The notes below the pieces were generated by a model, which saw only the letters and a list, made by a program, of their open reading frames with translations, ran no database searches and was not told the origin of the DNA. DNA of 61,312 nt from a virus. Location of the stretch: positions 1-61,312 of IMG/VR virus record IMGVR_UViG_3300025093_000022; one strand, 5' to 3'. Below, in pieces: positions 1 through 8,471 of this stretch (position 1 is the stretch's first letter; every line of letters begins with the position of its first letter). A program made the position numbers and the translations under genes.

Positions 1-1
1 A

Positions 2-178
2 AAAAAAGAAAAAGTTAAAGAACAACATCAAGGTAAATCCGTATATAAAATTAATATGGAGGAAGTTAATACTAAGTATGATATTATTAATGTTTTGAAT
101 TTATTTAATAATAGATTTACTTTTATATTAACAGATGAAGAAGCTGAAAAATTTAAACATTATTTAAAGAAGCAGTAA
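2..178 (+). CDS. Partial CDS, small unknown protein (5' end outside window)
   Basis: An open frame runs from the left edge to a TAA at 176-178 and encodes at least 58 residues. The stop overlaps the ATG of the next gene (TAATG), which supports translation and coupling. The tail contains FTFILTDEEAEKFKHYL. This resembles a strand-plus-helix motif (hydrophobic strand, then S/T-x-x-E-x-x-x-F) seen in the genes at 578, 846 and 1097, so it is probably another member of the same small family. No known domain is recognised and the function is unknown. The true start is outside the window. Confidence 0.6.
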   Translation, partial: KKEKVKEQHQGKSVYKINMEEVNTKYDIINVLNLFNNRFTFILTDEEAEKFKHYLKKQ

Positions 179-606
179 TGGCAGAAAAAGACGAAGAAGT
201 GTATACACATGCTAATGGCTTTAATTATAATGTTATTGAGCATGATGATTTAGAATTTAGATTATTTCACTCTATAGACAATGCTAGATTAGAGGGTGAG
301 GAATTTGCTGAATATAAGATAAGACAAAAATATGTTAAGAAATTCCTTAAAGAATCTAAAAAAGGTACGACTATATGGTATTCTAAGAATACAGCAACTA
401 TTACAGATTATAAGATTGCTGACTATCTTGTAGGATTAACTGCTACAACAGAAGATACTAATGAGGATAGTTTGAAGAAAGCTGTATATAATCTTAGAAA
501 TGCTGAAGAGTTAGCACTTAAAACTAATTTAGGTACTTATAATAAAAAGAAGGTTGAAGAAATAGTTAAGAAGCAAAATGAAGATAAAGAAAACAAAGAT
601 AAATAG
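178..606 (+). CDS. Hypothetical protein, 142 aa
   Basis: The ATG overlaps the previous stop (TAATG). The protein is highly charged and soluble, with no membrane segment. Its middle is rich in Lys and Glu, and its C-terminus, from about residue 105, is a helical, lysine-rich tail (EEIVKKQNEDKENKDK). It is not recognised from sequence. It sits in a tightly packed set of small genes leading into the terminase/portal module, so a role in packaging or late head assembly is possible but only inferred from position. Confidence 0.65.
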   Translation: MAEKDEEVYTHANGFNYNVIEHDDLEFRLFHSIDNARLEGEEFAEYKIRQKYVKKFLKESKKGTTIWYSKNTATITDYKIADYLVGLTATTEDTNEDSLKKAVYNLRNAEELALKTNLGTYNKKKVEEIVKKQNEDKENKDK

Positions 607-859
607 AGGTTATACAGATTTAGAAACTTTACAAGATGAAATCTTTAGGCTCCAGGCGGAAGATTATAGAGATGTTACAGATATAGAGCTTGAGGTGGAG
701 TTGTCTAAGGATGAGTACGCTAAATTCAGTAAAGACTTGGCTGCTTTTGTTGATGTATTTCAAAAATTACCAGAACAAGTTATTGATAATCCTCCAGCAG
801 TAAGAGAGTTTAACTTTACTGGTACAAAAGTAAAAGTAAGAGTAGATGAAGATAGGTAA
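578..859 (+). CDS. Small unknown protein, family paralogue A, 93 aa
   Basis: The ATG at 578 lies inside the end of the previous gene (29-base overlap), and there is no better start downstream. The protein has the pattern IELEVELSKDEYAKFSKDL around residues 37-55 and ends with a strand, FNFTGTKVKVRV. Both parts match the gene at 1097 (LTLKMTQAEYDSFSDDL and VFTGRLEFKIKI), so the two look like diverged duplicates. It has a mixed alpha/beta appearance, an acidic character and no Cys motif. Function is unknown. Confidence 0.6.
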   Translation: MKIKKTKINRGYTDLETLQDEIFRLQAEDYRDVTDIELEVELSKDEYAKFSKDLAAFVDVFQKLPEQVIDNPPAVREFNFTGTKVKVRVDEDR

Positions 860-1100
860 TAAACTAACTCAAGAAGAGTTTAACGATTTTAAGAAGGACT
901 ATAAGAAGTATACTTTTGGTGCTGACTATTACGTCTTTAATGATGATCTTAGATTTGAAAGAAAAGTAGATAGTGATATTCTTTATTGGGAACTTGTATC
1001 TACACATGAATCTAGAGTTAAAGATAGAGAAACAGGTCACCCTAATATACACAGACCTGAACAAAGAAAGTTTAAACGTTATTACGAAGGTAAGTCATGA
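846..1100 (+). CDS. Small unknown protein, family paralogue B, 84 aa
   Basis: It starts at an ATG overlapping the previous gene by 14 bases and ends in an ATGA overlap with the next. The N-terminus KLTQEEFNDFKKDYKKY matches the S/T-x-x-E-Y/F-x-x-F motif of its neighbours but lacks the preceding strand. A beta-rich middle (YYVFNDDLRFERKV) and a basic tail rich in Arg, Lys and His follow. It is a probable distant paralogue of the genes at 578 and 1097. Function is unknown. Confidence 0.55.
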   Translation: MKIGNKLTQEEFNDFKKDYKKYTFGADYYVFNDDLRFERKVDSDILYWELVSTHESRVKDRETGHPNIHRPEQRKFKRYYEGKS

Positions 1101-1381
1101 CACGAAGACGAAAAATAAAAGCTACTCTTAGATATGAGTATGATGGTAATCTGGAAAAGATGTATCATTTTATGATGCAACGTATTGGTTACGATACATT
1201 AACTTTAAAAATGACTCAAGCTGAATATGATAGCTTTTCAGATGATCTAGACTTTGATGATAGTAACGAAAGTTTTTATGGGTCACATTTTAGACCTACT
1301 ACAGATCAAACAGATAACTGTAACTTACAATGGGTATTTACAGGTAGATTAGAATTTAAAATTAAAATAATAACAGAATAA
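1097..1381 (+). CDS. Small unknown protein, family paralogue C, 94 aa
   Basis: It starts in the ATGA overlap with the previous stop and ends in a TAATGG overlap with the next gene. It opens with a basic patch (TRRRKIK), then has the family motif LTLKMTQAEYDSFSDDL near residues 35-51 and a closing strand WVFTGRLEFKIKI. The similarity to the gene at 578 in both motif and ending suggests tandem duplication. There is no recognisable catalytic motif. Function is unknown; it is probably a small binding protein. Confidence 0.6.
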   Translation: MTRRRKIKATLRYEYDGNLEKMYHFMMQRIGYDTLTLKMTQAEYDSFSDDLDFDDSNESFYGSHFRPTTDQTDNCNLQWVFTGRLEFKIKIITE

Positions 1382-1785
1382 TGGAGACAACAAAACCACA
1401 AGTAGTAAGTGATGCTGCAGAGAAGAGTGAAGCAGCTACAATTTTAAAAAACGAACAAACAACTCAGTTTGTAGGTAACGGCAGAGGACAGGTAGCTGAT
1501 GGTTATCCTCTTATTCCAGTAGGTAGTCAAATCTTCCTTAAGTGGAATTTGAAAGAAGATTCTAAAATTATTGTTCAAGATGATAAGGCTAGAAAACCTC
1601 TTAACAACTATTGGGAAGTAGTAGGTATTGGTGCTAAAGTTTCGACAGTTAATATTGGTGATAAAGTGATATTGACTATGAAAGCACAACCTATGTCGTT
1701 TGATACAGAGAACATGGATGATATCCCTAATACTAAGTATCATATTATCTATGAGTTTGATATCTCAGCAATTTGTGATTTTTAA
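1381..1785 (+). CDS. GroES-like (Cpn10-type) co-chaperonin, 134 aa
   Basis: After about 40 disordered residues the protein follows the Cpn10 fold order. There is an opening strand (IPVGSQIFLK, 45-54), a loop with SKIIVQ (61-66) in the place of the GroEL-binding mobile loop (host pattern GGIVL), then EVVGIGAKVSTVNIGDKVIL (79-98), equivalent to the GroES EVLAVG...VKVGDIVIF strands, and the closing strand YHIIYEFDISAI (120-131), equivalent to EVLIMSESDILAI. The family caps the host GroEL chamber; T4 gp31 and phage homologues of it do this to fold the capsid protein. Its location just before the packaging/head genes fits that role. The assignment rests on motif alignment by eye. The N-terminal extension is longer than in bacterial GroES. 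Confidence 0.7.
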   Translation: METTKPQVVSDAAEKSEAATILKNEQTTQFVGNGRGQVADGYPLIPVGSQIFLKWNLKEDSKIIVQDDKARKPLNNYWEVVGIGAKVSTVNIGDKVILTMKAQPMSFDTENMDDIPNTKYHIIYEFDISAICDF

Positions 1786-1787
1786 TT

Positions 1788-2342
1788 ATGAATTTATTTG
1801 AACTAAAAGATCATACTTTATCTTGGTTACCAGAGACATTATCTCTGAAACCATTTGAAGCTTTATGGAAAAGAGATAAAACAAAGAATAAGCTTACCGC
1901 TACAGGTGAGCTTTCTTTTATTTTCTTTTTTACTGATGGTAGAAGTGATTTTCACAATATCTTAGATGAAGACGAACGTACTAAAGAGATACTTGAACAA
2001 GTAGGGGGGTTACCTGAAAATTGGAAACCAGATGCTAAAGTTATGGCTGCCATTGATTTTTATAGAGAACGTAGTGAGACAGTTAGTAGTAGACTTCTTG
2101 AAGACGCAGAACATGCTGCTAAAAAGATATCTCAATTTTTGAGAAACGTTAATCTTTATGAGCGTGATGAAAAATCAGGCAGACCTGTATACAAACCTAA
2201 CGAAATTGTAACTGCTTTAAAGAGTATACCTACAGTAGTAGATGTACTACAAGAGACTAGAAAGAAAGTTCAAAAAGAGTTACAAGAAAAAGGTAATGCT
2301 AGAGGTTCTGTAGAAAAAGGTACATTTGAAGATGGTATATGA
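1788..2342 (+). CDS. Hypothetical protein upstream of TerL, candidate small terminase
   Basis: A 184-residue protein directly upstream of the terminase gene, where many tailed phages carry the small subunit. The first part is hydrophobic and aromatic (LSFIFFFTDGRSDFHNIL, residues 42-59), but it is too short and interrupted to be a convincing membrane segment. The second half is helical and charged, with several Glu/Lys heptad-like stretches (for example RKKVQKELQEKG). No clear helix-turn-helix is visible, so the small-terminase idea rests on position alone. Its TGA overlaps the ATG of a 41-codon gene. Confidence 0.5.
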   Translation: MNLFELKDHTLSWLPETLSLKPFEALWKRDKTKNKLTATGELSFIFFFTDGRSDFHNILDEDERTKEILEQVGGLPENWKPDAKVMAAIDFYRERSETVSSRLLEDAEHAAKKISQFLRNVNLYERDEKSGRPVYKPNEIVTALKSIPTVVDVLQETRKKVQKELQEKGNARGSVEKGTFEDGI

Positions 2343-2464
2343 AGAGGACTATTAAAAAAATTGAAAACTTTACTCCAAAACTTAAAACTAAAATTAGGAC
2401 TACAAATCCTTTTAGTTCTGGTATATCTATAAGAAAAGCTACTAGAAGTAATGATAACCAATAA
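2339..2464 (+). CDS. Small basic protein, 41 aa, bridging to terL
   Basis: An ATG at 2339 overlaps the previous stop (ATGA), and the frame runs to a TAA at 2462-2464, overlapping the start of terL by 14 bases. The product is strongly basic (about a dozen Lys/Arg, rich in Thr and Ile) and could bind nucleic acid. Overlaps on both sides and the absence of any other gene in this interval support it as a real gene. It could instead be a translational bridge that couples terL to the upstream cistron. No family recognised. Confidence 0.45.
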   Translation: MKRTIKKIENFTPKLKTKIRTTNPFSSGISIRKATRSNDNQ

Positions 2465-4685
2465 ATTCCAAACAAATATATCAGAAGAGTTATTATCTGG
2501 ACTAGATGCAGAACATAAAGAGATGTTCCATGAGTATCTAGAAAAGATACCTATGATTCAGCGTTTGGTTAAGCCGGATAGAAAATATGCTAAAGATCTA
2601 GACACAGATGATAAAGGTAGAATTATAGTTGATCTAGCTAATCCACACATACTAGAAGATATGGATTACTTTAGAGAAGCAGCTTTAACATTTCAAGAAA
2701 CTGGTAAATATACTAATCTATATCCTAATAGAAACCCACAATCTGAATATGCTAAGTTCTGGAAAGAGGAGAGAAGACGTTGTTTAGAGGGTTATGTTAG
2801 AGAGTCTGATGGTGAGTGGATATCTGGTTATAATTATTTCTATTGGAATTACGCACCTATTATGAAAGTTATTCAAGTTGGTGAAGAGTCAGCTGATGGT
2901 AAAGTTAGATCAGAACGTATACATGATTTTGCTAATCCTTGGGATAGTGATTATTGGTACTTTCATTATATTGAACAAGGTGAACAATCTGGTCAATATG
3001 GTAAAGTATTAAAAACAAGGGGTAGAGGATATTCTTTTAAAGCCGGTGGTATTATGGGTAGAAATGCTGTCCATATCAAAAGAAGTAAATCTTATGCAAT
3101 GGCCTTTGAAAAAGAGTATCTTAATAAAGATGGTCTATTTAATAAAGCAATTGATTCTTTAGATTGGAACGCTAGACATACACCATTCCCTAGATTAAGA
3201 CTTAAAGATTCAGGTGAAAAGATGCATCTGATTTTAGGTTATAAAGATAGTGAGTTAGGTATTGATGCAGGACAGCTATCTGAGCTTATAGGGGTAACAT
3301 TAAAAGATAATCCAGATAAAGCACGTGGTAAGAGGGGTAAGATTATATTATGGGAGGAAGATGGTGTCTTTCCTGGTCTTAAAAAAGCTTGGGGTGTAGC
3401 CCGAATGTCACTTGAAGATGGTCGTAATGTCTTTGGTTATATGTGTTCATTTGGTACTGGTGGTACAGAAGGCGCAGACTTTGAAGCGTCTGAAGAGTTC
3501 TTTTATCATCCGGATGGTTATAATATATTAGGTATTGAAAATGTATACGATATGAATCCATCTGGAACATGTGGTTATTTCATTGCTGAGTATATGAATA
3601 AGTCCAACTGTTATGATGAAAATGGTAATAGTGATGTAATAAAGGCTTTAGTTGAGATATTAGAGGATAGACAAAAAGTAAAGAAAGGTGCATCTGATCC
3701 TAACACTATTATACAGGAGATGGCCGATAGACCTATTACTCCACAAGAAGCAGTAATGCGTAGAGAAGGTAGTTTATTTCCTGTTTATGAATTAAAACAA
3801 AGATTAGGTGAAATTGTAGTTGATAATAAATTATTAGATTCTTCTTGGAAAGGTAAAATGATATCTAATAGTAATGGATTTGCTCATAAAGTTACTACTA
3901 CAGTTAAAGTAATAAATAAGTTTCCACACACAGAACAAAGACCGGGTGGTATTGAAATATTTGACCATCCTGTTACAGATGCTAATGGAGAAATACCTAG
4001 ATGGAGATATATAGCTGGATGTGACCCCGTTGATGATGATGGTTCTGGAACAAACTCATTATTATCTACTTTTATAATGAATACTCTTACCGGAGATATT
4101 GTAGCTGAATATACAGGTAGACCTCAAATAACAGATGATTATTTTGAACAACAAAGACAACTTTTATTATATTATAATGCTACAATGAATTATGAGAATA
4201 ATAAAAAGGGACTTTACGTTTACTACAAACATAAAAACAGCCTCCACCTTCTATGTGAAACCCCGGAGATCCTCCGTGACCAAATGAATATTACTATTAG
4301 TAAAGTAGGTAACAAACGTTTTGGTACACCTGCTAGTAAGTCAGTTAACGTATACGGCTTAGATCTTATTAAGAAATGGCTGTTAAGCGAATCTTTACAT
4401 CAACCTGAGACTAAAGATGATGAAGTAGTTGAAACAGTTCTTAATTTACATAGAATTAGATCTAAACCTTTATTAGAAGAATTAATTGGTTGGCATAGTG
4501 ATGGTAACTTTGACCGTGTATCAGCTTTAGGTATGTTAATGATTTATAGAGAAGATATTTATAAACTAATAACACAAAATAAAAACAACACTGTAGGAAC
4601 TGTAGAAAATGCTGACTTTTGGTTTAGACAGTTTCCCAACATGAAAAATAATATGAGCTATAATAGATACAAGTTTCCTAATTAA
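2451..4685 (+). CDS. terL: Terminase large subunit (ATPase + nuclease)
   Basis: The packaging motor, 744 residues. The N-terminal ATPase has a Walker A-like loop around 188-199 (KTRGRGYSFKAG), a Walker B at 297-305 (KIILWEEDG, catalytic Glu among 302-303) and a coupling motif SFGTGGT at 333-339. The C-terminal RNase H-like nuclease starts with IAGCDPVDDD (521-530), where Asp525 is the likely first metal ligand; a second acidic residue is in NYENNKKG. The family pumps DNA into the procapsid through the portal, which is encoded next. The C-terminal portion carries a short patch (4231-4284) with GC-rich codons unlike the rest of the gene. Identification as TerL is solid from motifs plus context. 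Confidence 0.9.
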   Translation: MITNKFQTNISEELLSGLDAEHKEMFHEYLEKIPMIQRLVKPDRKYAKDLDTDDKGRIIVDLANPHILEDMDYFREAALTFQETGKYTNLYPNRNPQSEYAKFWKEERRRCLEGYVRESDGEWISGYNYFYWNYAPIMKVIQVGEESADGKVRSERIHDFANPWDSDYWYFHYIEQGEQSGQYGKVLKTRGRGYSFKAGGIMGRNAVHIKRSKSYAMAFEKEYLNKDGLFNKAIDSLDWNARHTPFPRLRLKDSGEKMHLILGYKDSELGIDAGQLSELIGVTLKDNPDKARGKRGKIILWEEDGVFPGLKKAWGVARMSLEDGRNVFGYMCSFGTGGTEGADFEASEEFFYHPDGYNILGIENVYDMNPSGTCGYFIAEYMNKSNCYDENGNSDVIKALVEILEDRQKVKKGASDPNTIIQEMADRPITPQEAVMRREGSLFPVYELKQRLGEIVVDNKLLDSSWKGKMISNSNGFAHKVTTTVKVINKFPHTEQRPGGIEIFDHPVTDANGEIPRWRYIAGCDPVDDDGSGTNSLLSTFIMNTLTGDIVAEYTGRPQITDDYFEQQRQLLLYYNATMNYENNKKGLYVYYKHKNSLHLLCETPEILRDQMNITISKVGNKRFGTPASKSVNVYGLDLIKKWLLSESLHQPETKDDEVVETVLNLHRIRSKPLLEELIGWHSDGNFDRVSALGMLMIYREDIYKLITQNKNNTVGTVENADFWFRQFPNMKNNMSYNRYKFPN

Positions 4686-4737
4686 AAACTTGATAAATTA
4701 TATTATTTTTACAAATTATCTAGATTAAACAAACAAT

Positions 4738-7182
4738 ATGTCATATTTAAGTAATACTTCAGCAAATGGTTTTGCTACTTTTCCTAGCCAAAAGTTATCG
4801 GAAAAGAAAAAGACTAAAGAGTGGGTAAAGCGAACTATTAATGCTGCAGAAGACTTAGCTCTATTTAGAGATCCCCTTATCAGACAATCATATAGAAATA
4901 AACAAGTTAATTATGACTTGTATAACGATATATTAGATACTAAAGATATTGAAAGGGTATGTAATCCAATGGGACTAGAGTTAGGTGCTTTTCCAGCTAC
5001 TATGCAAAACTATCCATTAGTGTTACCTAAGATAGATGTACTAATTGGCGAAGAAAGAAAAAGACGTTTTGACTATCAAGTTAGAACTATTAATGATGAA
5101 GCAATTTCAACTGCTGAAAGAGAAAGAAAACAAGAACATAAAAAGTTTATTCTAGCTAAGATCTCTAAAGATGAAGAACCTAATAAAAATGAATTAAAAA
5201 GAGAGATTGAGCAATATCAAAGCTACATGAGTTATGAATGGCAAGATCAACTTTCTCGTAGAGCTAGACATATTGTTAATTACTTATACAAAAAGAACAA
5301 TCTAAAGGAAGTTTTCTCTAGAGGATTTGAAGATGTATTATTAGCTGGTGAAGAAATTTATTGCGTTGATATTGTATCTGGTGAACCTGTTCTTAGAAAA
5401 GTAAATCCACTTAATCTACATACATTAAGATCTGGAGAATCTCCGTGGATCAATGATGCTGATATTATTATTGAAGATGGTTATTACTCTCATGGTCAAA
5501 TTCTAGATGATTTTCATGAAGAACTTACTGATAGTCAAGTTAAATTAATTGAAAATAATTTTGCTACTGAGGGTAGTGAAGGTTTTATCAGTATTGGTGA
5601 AACTGAAGCTTCATTAATGTTGAGAGATACAGATCTTATTGATATTGAAGGTGATATTAGAAATCAATTTGGACATACATATGATTCTGAAGGTAATATC
5701 AGAGTTATGCGTGTTGTTTGGAAATCTAAACGTAAAGTTGGTAAACTTGAATACTTTGATGAAGATGGTAACAAGTTTGAAAAGATTGTAGACGAAAGAT
5801 ATAAAAAGAAACCTGGAGAAAATATTAAATGGGTTTGGATTAACGAGTGGTGGGAAGGTACTCGTATTGGTGGTGGTGGACTAGGTGGTGTAGATAAAAA
5901 AGCCATCTATGTTAAGATGAAAAAAAGACCTATCCAATTTAGAAGTATTCATAATTTATCTAGATGTCATTCTGGTTATGTAGGATTAGCTTATAATACA
6001 AACGTATCAAAAGCTAAATCTTTAATGGACCGAATGAAACCTTACCAATATCTATATAATGTTTTCATGTATAGAACAGAGCTTGCTTTCGCTAAGAGTA
6101 AAGGTAAGATTGGTAGACTAGATAAAGCAGAAATGCCTGATGGTTGGACACCTGAAATCTGGATGCATTACGCTGAGTTAAACGGTTGGTTAGTTGTTGA
6201 CTCTTTTAATGAGGCCAAGAAAGGGGCTGCTCAAGGTAAGTTGGCTGGACAAATGTCTGGTTCTGCAACAGCTATTGATTTAGAAATGGGTAACTATATA
6301 CAACAACATGTATTAATGTTACAGTTTATTGAACAACAACTAGGTCAAATTGCTGGTATTACTAAACAACGTGAAGGGCAAATTGAGTCTAGAGAAACTG
6401 TTAGAGGAGTAGAAAGATCTGTTTCTCAGTCTAATATTATTACAGAGAAGTATTTCGGTTTACATGATATGGTTAAAGTTAAAGCTTTAACTGCATTATT
6501 AGAAACAGCTAAAGTTGCCTGGAAAGGTAAAAAGAAAATATTGTCTTATGTAACAGACGAGTTTACAGAACAAACTTTTACTATTGAAGCAGATGATCCA
6601 GTTATGGATTGTGATGCTGGTGTAGTACTAACATCAGGTCAAAATGATGTAGAACTTATGCAGTCTCTTAAAGAGTTTGCACATGCAGGATTACAAAACG
6701 ATAAAATATCATTTAAAGAATTAATTGATATTTATATGAATCCATCTATTAATGCTACTAGAAGACGACTTGAAGGCGCTGAAGCTAAAAGAGAACAACA
6801 ATTACAAGAGCAACAAGAACAACAAGCTAAAATTAATGAAGCTAACATACAAGCTGCTAAAGAGAAAGATGCTTTAGATAAACAGCATGATATGAATAAG
6901 ATTGATAAAGAGTATGGCTACAAGATGCAAATTGAAGCTATGAAACAAGCAGCCAATTCAGATTTAGATAGAGATCAAGATGATGATGGTATTATTGATG
7001 AAATTGAATATGCTAGAGAGAATACTAAAATCAATATAGCTAAGTTAAAGGCAGAAAGTGATAAGCTAAAATTAGATAAACAACTACAACATGAACGTGT
7101 AGAAAATGCTAAAGATAGATCACATAAAGAAAAGATAGAGAGAATGAAACCTAAACCTACAGCTAATACAGGTAAAAAGTAA
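4738..7182 (+). CDS. Portal protein
   Basis: An 814-residue protein between TerL and the capsid gene, the usual place and size for the crAss-like portal. The N-terminal half is alpha/beta, with basic helices (for example EERKRRFDYQVR near 104-115). The region around ARHIVNYLYKKNNLKEVFSRGFEDVLLAGEEIY fits the portal wing/stem arrangement. The C-terminal ~150 residues are a Gln/Lys/Glu-rich coiled coil (QLQEQQEQQAKINEAN), which would form the long barrel inside the head. It forms the dodecameric DNA channel at one capsid vertex and docks the terminase. Assignment is by family pattern and synteny rather than by a single catalytic motif. Confidence 0.85.
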   Translation: MSYLSNTSANGFATFPSQKLSEKKKTKEWVKRTINAAEDLALFRDPLIRQSYRNKQVNYDLYNDILDTKDIERVCNPMGLELGAFPATMQNYPLVLPKIDVLIGEERKRRFDYQVRTINDEAISTAERERKQEHKKFILAKISKDEEPNKNELKREIEQYQSYMSYEWQDQLSRRARHIVNYLYKKNNLKEVFSRGFEDVLLAGEEIYCVDIVSGEPVLRKVNPLNLHTLRSGESPWINDADIIIEDGYYSHGQILDDFHEELTDSQVKLIENNFATEGSEGFISIGETEASLMLRDTDLIDIEGDIRNQFGHTYDSEGNIRVMRVVWKSKRKVGKLEYFDEDGNKFEKIVDERYKKKPGENIKWVWINEWWEGTRIGGGGLGGVDKKAIYVKMKKRPIQFRSIHNLSRCHSGYVGLAYNTNVSKAKSLMDRMKPYQYLYNVFMYRTELAFAKSKGKIGRLDKAEMPDGWTPEIWMHYAELNGWLVVDSFNEAKKGAAQGKLAGQMSGSATAIDLEMGNYIQQHVLMLQFIEQQLGQIAGITKQREGQIESRETVRGVERSVSQSNIITEKYFGLHDMVKVKALTALLETAKVAWKGKKKILSYVTDEFTEQTFTIEADDPVMDCDAGVVLTSGQNDVELMQSLKEFAHAGLQNDKISFKELIDIYMNPSINATRRRLEGAEAKREQQLQEQQEQQAKINEANIQAAKEKDALDKQHDMNKIDKEYGYKMQIEAMKQAANSDLDRDQDDDGIIDEIEYARENTKINIAKLKAESDKLKLDKQLQHERVENAKDRSHKEKIERMKPKPTANTGKK

Positions 7183-7273
7183 TAGCTATACATTTAGTTT
7201 CAAATATAATTTTTTTTATTATAATGTCTAAATTATTTTGTTAATTTGACATCAATTATTTAAAACAAACGTA

Positions 7274-8443
7274 ATGAATAAAGACGGAGACAACGATTTG
7301 TTTAAAGATATCAGCTTTGAAGACGATTTAATTATAGAAGGAGCTGAGACATCTTCAAACACTTCAAACGAACAAACGATAGAAGAAGCAAAAGACGGTA
7401 ATACTGATACTAGTGTGAATAGTAACGAAACTAGTGCTACCGCAGCCCAACCAAACGAGGATGGGTTAATTGAATTTGATGAACCTTCTACCACCGCAGA
7501 GTCGAGTAGTGATGCTTCTGCTAGTGAATCTAGTGATAGTGAAACTAGTGCTTCTTCTTCGTCTCCTTTTTCTTTTATCACTAACGCTCTCGGTGCTGAA
7601 GGCTTTATCGAAGTTAGTGATGATGAGTTAGATGGAGTTGAAGACCATGCAGAGTTTTTAAGAAATAAACTAAACGAAGCTATTGATAAAAAAGTTAAGT
7701 CTGGTTTAAGTGAAAGGAAACTTAAAGCTTTAGAGGCTTTTGAAAAAGGTGTTCCAATGGAAGACTATGTTAATAGTAATGCTAGAGAAACACAATATGC
7801 TAGTATTTCTGCCGAACAAATTGATGAAAATGTTCAACTGCAACAACAACTAATTGCAAGATCTCAACAAGCTAGAGGCTACTCTGAAGAAGAAATTCTA
7901 GATAATCTTAAAACTTACCAAGATGTAGGTGGGGATAAGATGAAAGAAAAAGCTCTTGCTGCTCAAAAACACTTGATAAGTATTGAACAAGATAACAGAG
8001 AGAAAATGTTAGAGCAAGCGGAAGCTGCTAAAAAAGCTCAAGAAGAACAAAGAAAAGATGAGCTTAATAACATTAAAGATTTTGTTACAAAACAAAAAGA
8101 AATTATTCCTGGTTTAGAATTAACAGATTCAACTAAGGATGATATTTATAAGATAATGACTACTCCAACTGGTCAAGATAAAAACGGTAACCCCGTTAAC
8201 GCTATAGGAGCAGTTAGAGATAAAGATCCAAATAGATTTAATATGTTAATGACATATTATTATCATTTAGGTCTGTTTGATGAGAAGCCTAACTTGAGTA
8301 AACTTGAAAAAGTTGCTGAAACAAAAGTATCAAAAGGGTTAGATAACCTTTTACAGGAAGGTACTAGTTTCATGACTCAAAGTGGAGGAACAAAAGATGC
8401 TAATCTAAGATCAGAAGATGATTTCGGATTAGACTTTATTTAA
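7274..8443 (+). CDS. Acidic scaffold-like protein upstream of MCP
   Basis: A 389-residue protein between portal and MCP. The first ~120 residues are acidic and very rich in Ser, Thr, Asp and Glu, so disordered; residues about 130-270 are helical and Gln/Glu/Lys-rich (EKMLEQAEAAKKAQEEQRK), a coiled coil. This composition and position are typical of phage scaffolding proteins, which line the procapsid and are then removed. Alternatively it may remain as an internal cargo protein, as crAss-like heads contain such proteins. There is no protease motif within it. A 91-base spacer separates it from the portal gene. Confidence 0.6.
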   Translation: MNKDGDNDLFKDISFEDDLIIEGAETSSNTSNEQTIEEAKDGNTDTSVNSNETSATAAQPNEDGLIEFDEPSTTAESSSDASASESSDSETSASSSSPFSFITNALGAEGFIEVSDDELDGVEDHAEFLRNKLNEAIDKKVKSGLSERKLKALEAFEKGVPMEDYVNSNARETQYASISAEQIDENVQLQQQLIARSQQARGYSEEEILDNLKTYQDVGGDKMKEKALAAQKHLISIEQDNREKMLEQAEAAKKAQEEQRKDELNNIKDFVTKQKEIIPGLELTDSTKDDIYKIMTTPTGQDKNGNPVNAIGAVRDKDPNRFNMLMTYYYHLGLFDEKPNLSKLEKVAETKVSKGLDNLLQEGTSFMTQSGGTKDANLRSEDDFGLDFI

Positions 8444-8471
8444 TTAGTAAACTATATAAAAATAAAATAAA

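Noticed and set aside
1444-1743. 99-codon - strand frame opposite the GroES-like gene
   Set aside because: The + strand product matches the Cpn10 pattern; the antisense reading gives an unrelated mix of Ile/Ser/His without neighbours.
7252-7581. 109-codon open frame on the - strand opposite the scaffold-like gene
   Set aside because: It is a low-complexity Ser/Leu-rich shadow of the acidic, repetitive + strand gene, has no context on that strand and no coding pattern.
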